Shown here in pieces: positions 61,247 through 64,000 of a stretch of 64,000 nt of DNA; the stretch's first letter is position 1, and each line of letters opens with the position of its first letter. This stretch comes from Desulfobacula sp. (GTDB taxonomy: Bacteria > Desulfobacterota > Desulfobacteria > Desulfobacterales > Desulfobacteraceae), in NCBI GenBank assembly GCA_018645325.1, contig JABGOU010000013.1, positions 21,787 to 85,786 of the forward strand, in the 5' to 3' direction. A program made the translations under genes and the position numbers. The notes beneath the pieces were generated by a model, which did not search any database, had not been told where the DNA came from, and was given only the letters and a program-made list of their open reading frames with translations.

Positions 61247-63694
61247 ATGCCAAACCAATTGCCAAGCCATGCTAAAGTAGTCATCATCGGTGGCGGTGTC
61301 GTCGGTTGCGCCACAGCGTATCATCTAACCAAACTGGGTGTTAAGGATGTGGTCGTGCTGGAAAGAAAAGAATTGACCTGCGGTACCACCTGGGCTGCCG
61401 CCGGACTTGTGGTTCAGCTTCGGGGGACTCCGGAAATGGTCAGGATGACGCGTCACGGGTATGAATTGTATCAGGAAATAGAAAAAGAAACCGGGCAACC
61501 TACGGGTTTCGTCAAAAGCGGCGTCATTAATATCTCCACCAATGAGCACAGAAAGCACGAACTGGAAATGCTTGAATCTCTGGCCATCAGCTTCGGTATT
61601 GAGAATCATCCCATTGATATGGCAGAACTCAAGAGACGCTGGCCATTGATCAATACCGATGATATTTTAAATGCCTACTACATGCCCAATGATGGCGTGG
61701 TCAATCCTGTGGATACTGCAATGTCTATGGCAATAGGTGCAAGGAAGGGCGGTGCTCAAATTTTTGAAGATACCGAGGTCCTTGATTTTGAGATGAAAAA
61801 CAACCAGGTGGTAGGCATTAAAACCGACAAAGGTGATATTAAATGCGAATCAATGGTCCTGGCCACTGGAATGTGGAGCCGGGAACTGGGTCGAAAACTG
61901 GGTATCAGCGTACCCATCCATGCCTGCCAGCACATGCATTTTGTAACTCTTCCCATTGAAGGCGCTTACAAAGGCATGCCCATCCTGCGAGATCAAGATG
62001 GCTGCCTATACTTCAGGGAGGAGGTCGGCGGCCTTTTGATAGGGGCCTTTGAATATGGTGCACTACCCTATGGTACCAAGAGCATACCCAGCGACTGGAG
62101 TTTTAGAGAGCTGCCCGAAGACATGGACCACCTTGAACCTTTAATGGAAAATGCCATTAACAGGGTCCCGGAACTTGCCAATGCCGAGATCCGGCGAATC
62201 ACCACCACAGCAGAAAGTTTTACTCCGGATAACATGTATATCATGGGAGAAGCGCCGGGTATGAAAAAGCTTTATACTGCCTGCGGCATGAATTCTTCAG
62301 GCATCCTCTGCGGTGCCGGTGTAGGCAAAAAAACCGCCGAGTGGATCGTAGAAGGTTATCCCAAGAGTGGCCATATCTGGGAAGCAGACAACCGCCGCTG
62401 CTTTTCCTGGATGATGAACACCAAATGGCTCAAAGACAGGGCTCCTGAGACGCCGGGTAACCTTTACGGCATCCATTTCCCATTTAAACAATTTGAGACC
62501 GGTAGAAACGTCCGTATGTCTCCTTTCCACGAACGCCTGGCTGATCGGGGTGCTTGCTTTGGCCAGTTGTTCGGGTATGAACGGGCCAATTGGTTTGCAC
62601 CGGAAGGAGTAGAACCTAAATACGAATACAGCTTCCACCGCCAAAACTGGTTTGATCATTCAGCTGCCGAGCACATGGCGGTCCGGGAGAATGTTGGAAT
62701 CTATGACCTTTCATCCATGGCCAATTTCATTATGCAGGGAAATGATGCACTTTCAATCCTGCAAAAAATCTGTGGCAATGATATAGATGCTCTTGTGGGT
62801 AAGGTGGTCTACACCCAGATGCTCAACGAACGCGGGGGAATTGAAGCCGACATAACTGTCACCAAGCTTGAAGAAAACAGGTTTTTTATTGTCACGGCCG
62901 GTGCAACAGCTCTAAGGGATTTTAACTATATTGAACGGGCGATCCCGGAAGACGCACACGCCTTCATCATTGATGTGAGCTCCTCTTATGCCATGCTCGG
63001 CGTCATGGGCCCCAATGCCAGGAAGCTAATGGAAAAAGTCACGGATGCGGATCTTTCCAATGAAGGCTTTCCTTACGGTACTGCAAAAGAAATTTCTGTT
63101 GGTTATGCCACACCTTTAGCTGTAAGAATGTCCTTTGCTGGTGAACTGGGCTGGGAGCTTTACGTGCCTTGCGATTTTGCCGCAGGAATGTTCGATGCGT
63201 TGATGGGCGCCGGCAAGGAATTTGATGTTAAATTAGTCGGTCTCCATGCCGTGGATTCTCTGCGCCTTGAAAGGGGCTTTAAGCACTGGCCGTCTGATAT
63301 TGATCCGGAACATACTCCTCTGGAATCCGGGTTGGGATTTGCCGTCAAATTTGATAAAGGTGACTTTTTGGGTAAAGCAGCTTTGCTTAAACAAAAAGAA
63401 GAAGGGCTTAAAAGAAAGCTGGTTTGCTTTACCATCGATGACCCTGAACCCTTGGTTTACCATGATGAGCCTATTTACAGAAATGGTGAACTGGTCAGTG
63501 AAAACACCCATGCCGCTTATGGTCATCTATTGGGCAGTTCCGTGGGCATGTGCTACCTTACAAATCCAGCGGGCATCAATAACGAATGGATTGGGGCAGG
63601 CAAATATGAAATTGGTGTTAACGGTGATAAGTATCCCATAACCATCCATCTAACAGCACCACATGACCCAAAAGGAGAAAGGGCACGGATGTAA
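61247..63694 (+). CDS. Dimethylglycine/sarcosine dehydrogenase-like flavoprotein with GcvT domain
   Basis: This is an 815-residue oxidative N-demethylase. The FAD-binding DAO domain (1-390) begins VVIIGGGVVGCATAYHLTKLG. A linking FAO_M segment follows (about 390-440), then a GcvT-like tetrahydrofolate domain (450-810; AVRMSFAGELGWELYVP, GLHAVDSLRLERGFKHW). In mitochondrial DMGDH and SARDH the FAD is bound to His in GSTWHAAGL; here the stretch is CGTTWAAAGL, with Ala50, so FAD is expected to be non-covalent. The GcvT domain should catch formaldehyde as methylene-tetrahydrofolate. The next gene is an etfB, the normal electron acceptor. It likely acts on dimethylglycine or sarcosine released after betaine demethylation. 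Confidence 0.88.
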   Translation: MPNQLPSHAKVVIIGGGVVGCATAYHLTKLGVKDVVVLERKELTCGTTWAAAGLVVQLRGTPEMVRMTRHGYELYQEIEKETGQPTGFVKSGVINISTNEHRKHELEMLESLAISFGIENHPIDMAELKRRWPLINTDDILNAYYMPNDGVVNPVDTAMSMAIGARKGGAQIFEDTEVLDFEMKNNQVVGIKTDKGDIKCESMVLATGMWSRELGRKLGISVPIHACQHMHFVTLPIEGAYKGMPILRDQDGCLYFREEVGGLLIGAFEYGALPYGTKSIPSDWSFRELPEDMDHLEPLMENAINRVPELANAEIRRITTTAESFTPDNMYIMGEAPGMKKLYTACGMNSSGILCGAGVGKKTAEWIVEGYPKSGHIWEADNRRCFSWMMNTKWLKDRAPETPGNLYGIHFPFKQFETGRNVRMSPFHERLADRGACFGQLFGYERANWFAPEGVEPKYEYSFHRQNWFDHSAAEHMAVRENVGIYDLSSMANFIMQGNDALSILQKICGNDIDALVGKVVYTQMLNERGGIEADITVTKLEENRFFIVTAGATALRDFNYIERAIPEDAHAFIIDVSSSYAMLGVMGPNARKLMEKVTDADLSNEGFPYGTAKEISVGYATPLAVRMSFAGELGWELYVPCDFAAGMFDALMGAGKEFDVKLVGLHAVDSLRLERGFKHWPSDIDPEHTPLESGLGFAVKFDKGDFLGKAALLKQKEEGLKRKLVCFTIDDPEPLVYHDEPIYRNGELVSENTHAAYGHLLGSSVGMCYLTNPAGINNEWIGAGKYEIGVNGDKYPITIHLTAPHDPKGERARM

Positions 63695-63800
63695 TCTCCC
63701 GGCAACGGTCCGGTCTACCTGAAGAGCGGACCACTTCATTTTATCAAAGGATTTAAAAAGTAACGATTCAATTTTATTTTATACAAAAGGATATTTCATC

Positions 63801-63921
63801 ATGAAAATTATTGTATGTGTCAAGCATGTACCGGACACAGCCGCAACAATCAAAATAGCTGGAGATAGCGGGTATGAAGATTCCGATATCAAATTCGTAG
63901 CCAATCCCTACGATGAACATG
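63801..63921 (+). pseudogene. etfB: Electron transfer flavoprotein beta subunit, 5' part only (apparently interrupted)
   Basis: The frame starts MKIIVCVKHVPDTAATIKI and runs to FVANPYDEHG, clear EtfB. After about 41 codons the similarity ends, and the reading frame turns into a Pro/Trp-rich nonsense stretch (PRWPPKIPQSWPLQNPPP) encoded by repeated element-end motifs. The expected continuation (about EAVKLKE...) is missing within the window. It would have been the ETF partner of the flavoprotein. The boundary is approximate, and the remaining part may lie beyond the window past an insertion. Confidence 0.65.
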
Positions 63922-64000
63922 GTCCCCGATGGCCACCCAAAATCCCCCAGTCGTGGCCACTTCAAAATCCCCCACCTGAAGATTCCAAAAATCTGATGTA
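63920..64000. mobile_element. End of an insertion element, IS21-like multiple terminal repeats (partial)
   Basis: Two near-identical motifs, TGGCCACCCAAAATCCCCCA (63930-63949) and TGGCCACTTC followed by AAAATCCCCCA (63954-63974), occur 24 bases apart at the point where etfB is broken. Closely spaced TGGCCAC-type repeats are usual at ends of IS21-family elements. No transposase lies inside the window, so the family is inferred and the exact border (63920-63930) is unsure. Confidence 0.55.

Overview
The window is AT-rich bacterial DNA with dense, short-spaced operons. It most likely comes from a marine sulfate-reducing member of the Desulfobacterales (a Desulfobacula/Desulfobacterium-like relative). 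The signs are long multi-PAS hybrid kinases, ETF-linked acyl-CoA dehydrogenases, a tungsten-type aldehyde:ferredoxin oxidoreductase, a radical-SAM/DUF2344 gene beside RNase G, and an MttB-type methyltransferase with an in-frame TAG of the kind read as pyrrolysine. The taxonomic call is inference; no rRNA, tRNA or pyl gene was recognised here. TAG is also an ordinary stop for about nine genes in the window, so it is not globally reassigned.

Layout. 1-2626: end of a dipeptide/oligopeptide ABC importer operon. 3132-8402: a class III adenylate/guanylate cyclase with TPRs, convergent with a large membrane/HEAT protein ending in a cyclic-nucleotide-binding domain. 9002-9590: mazEF-like toxin-antitoxin. 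9606-10835: M20 peptidase/deacylase. 11401-20055: three tandem hybrid histidine kinases with partly duplicated upstream DNA; the first carries an in-frame TAG. 20230-22178: thioesterase, GNAT acetyltransferase and HD-domain protein. 22238-28977 (minus): two acyl-CoA dehydrogenases, an APH-fold kinase, a TetR regulator and EtfAB, a set resembling 4-hydroxyacyl-CoA (LvaA/LvaC, ACAD10/11) catabolism. 29199-33453 (minus): fused HisH-HisF, a LarA-like protein and AsnRS. 33538-43600: radical SAM protein, rng, then the chromosomal rpmH-rnpA-yidD-yidC-jag-mnmE block and two small genes. 43684-46106: a PAS-GGDEF-EAL protein divergent from a secreted nuclease.

46355-64000 is the most distinctive part, a quaternary-amine (betaine-type) utilisation island. 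A ProXVW-like importer is followed by a pyrrolysine-type MttB (TAG at 50727), a non-pyrrolysine MttB paralogue, a UroD-fold methyltransferase, a class III aminotransferase, an aldehyde:ferredoxin oxidoreductase, an IlvD/Edd dehydratase and an alpha/beta hydrolase. A LacI-type regulator lies on the other strand, followed by a dimethylglycine/sarcosine dehydrogenase-like flavoprotein and the start of etfB. A perfect palindrome before the flavoprotein gene (61211-61226) and a 13/16 match before proX (46383-46398) suggest one LacI regulon over both operons. The inferred logic is import of an N-methylated substrate, demethylation by MttB proteins and by the ETF-linked flavoprotein, then transamination and ferredoxin-linked oxidation of the carbon skeleton. 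No corrinoid protein is present in the window.

The terminal etfB loses homology about 40 codons in, where repeated TGGCCAC...AAAATCCCCCA motifs like IS21-type element ends begin, so the gene appears interrupted.
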